Source: Pseudomonas sp. PGPPP3 (GTDB lineage Bacteria > Pseudomonadota > Gammaproteobacteria > Pseudomonadales > Pseudomonadaceae). Taken from it: 5,801 bases of DNA. A program made the translations under genes and the position numbers. Every line of letters starts with the position of its first letter. The first letter of the stretch is position 1. Of this stretch, positions 5,630-5,801 are shown piece after piece. Below the pieces are notes generated by a model, which made no database searches, was not told the DNA's origin, and saw nothing but the letters and a program-made list of their open reading frames with translations. The stretch covers positions 1-5,801 of the forward strand of contig NKIE01000197.1 of NCBI GenBank assembly GCA_002256055.1, given 5' to 3'.

Positions 5630-5801
5630 TCAATCTACGCGTGCAAATTTTAGATCCCAGACACCATGACCGAGGCGCTCGCCGCGCCGTTCAAACTTGG
5701 TGACGGGCCGTTCGCTGGGGCGCTCGACACAGCGGCCATCAGCTGCCAGGTTACGATAACCCGGCGCCACCTGCATGACCTCCAGCATGTACTCCGCATA
5801 G
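5630..5801 (-). CDS. trmB: TrmB, tRNA (guanine-N7)-methyltransferase, C-terminal end only
   Basis: Fifty-six codons plus TGA run off the window edge; the start lies beyond base 5801. The encoded end carries the hallmark C-terminal region of Trm[18 protein letters not shown] at visible residues 3-19, the conserved TKFERRG (34-40; the TxFExR motif of the SAM and substrate site) and [12 protein letters not shown] (41-52). The full enzyme, usually about 240 residues, transfers a methyl group from SAM to N7 of G46 in the variable loop of tRNAs. It reads in the same direction as the DUF1329 gene, 156 bases upstream of it, with no strong terminator between, so some read-through into DUF1329 is possible. 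In related Pseudomonas genomes I recall trmB lying next to thiG; that part is outside the window. Confidence 0.95.
   Translation of the reverse strand, partial: YAEYMLEVMQVAPGYRNLAADGRCVERPSERPVTKFERRGERLGHGVWDLKFARVD

Overview
The window looks like a stretch of chromosome from a Pseudomonas-type gammaproteobacterium. This rests on high GC, codon use rich in G/C at third positions, and protein sequences and gene order (metX-metW-DUF4426-rdgB-hemW-DUF3392 converging on trmB) that I recall as typical of Pseudomonas. No database search was possible. I see no mobile element, CRISPR array, tRNA or rRNA.

Plus strand, 1-4072: the 3' half of metX, then metW, a signal-peptide protein of the DUF4426 family, rdgB, hemW, a three-helix membrane protein of the DUF3392 family, and an 84-residue protein I do not recognise. 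Gaps between genes are 45 bp or less, and DUF4426/rdgB and rdgB/hemW overlap by 4 bases (ATGA), so much of this is probably one transcript or a few overlapping ones. metX and metW start methionine synthesis from homoserine. rdgB removes non-canonical purine nucleotides. hemW is a radical-SAM-family haem chaperone. The other three products have no established function.

Centre, 4084-4111: a near-perfect A7-stem-T7 hairpin separates the two convergent gene groups and can end transcription from both sides.

Minus strand, 4130-5801: a DUF1329 gene with an export signal, preceded by a 156-bp intergenic region (5474-5629). Upstream of that lies the last 56 codons of trmB, the tRNA m7G46 methyltransferase, cut by the window edge. 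The DUF1329 start is best placed at a GTG (5473) with a well-spaced AAGGAG. Its leader holds a 29-bp imperfect inverted repeat and a second hairpin against the ribosome binding site.

No gene-free stretch exceeds 300 bases. I found no convincing new multi-gene system. The points most worth a second look are the leader structures of the DUF1329 gene, its ambiguous signal peptide, and a 9-bp GC-rich hairpin at the very start of hemW.
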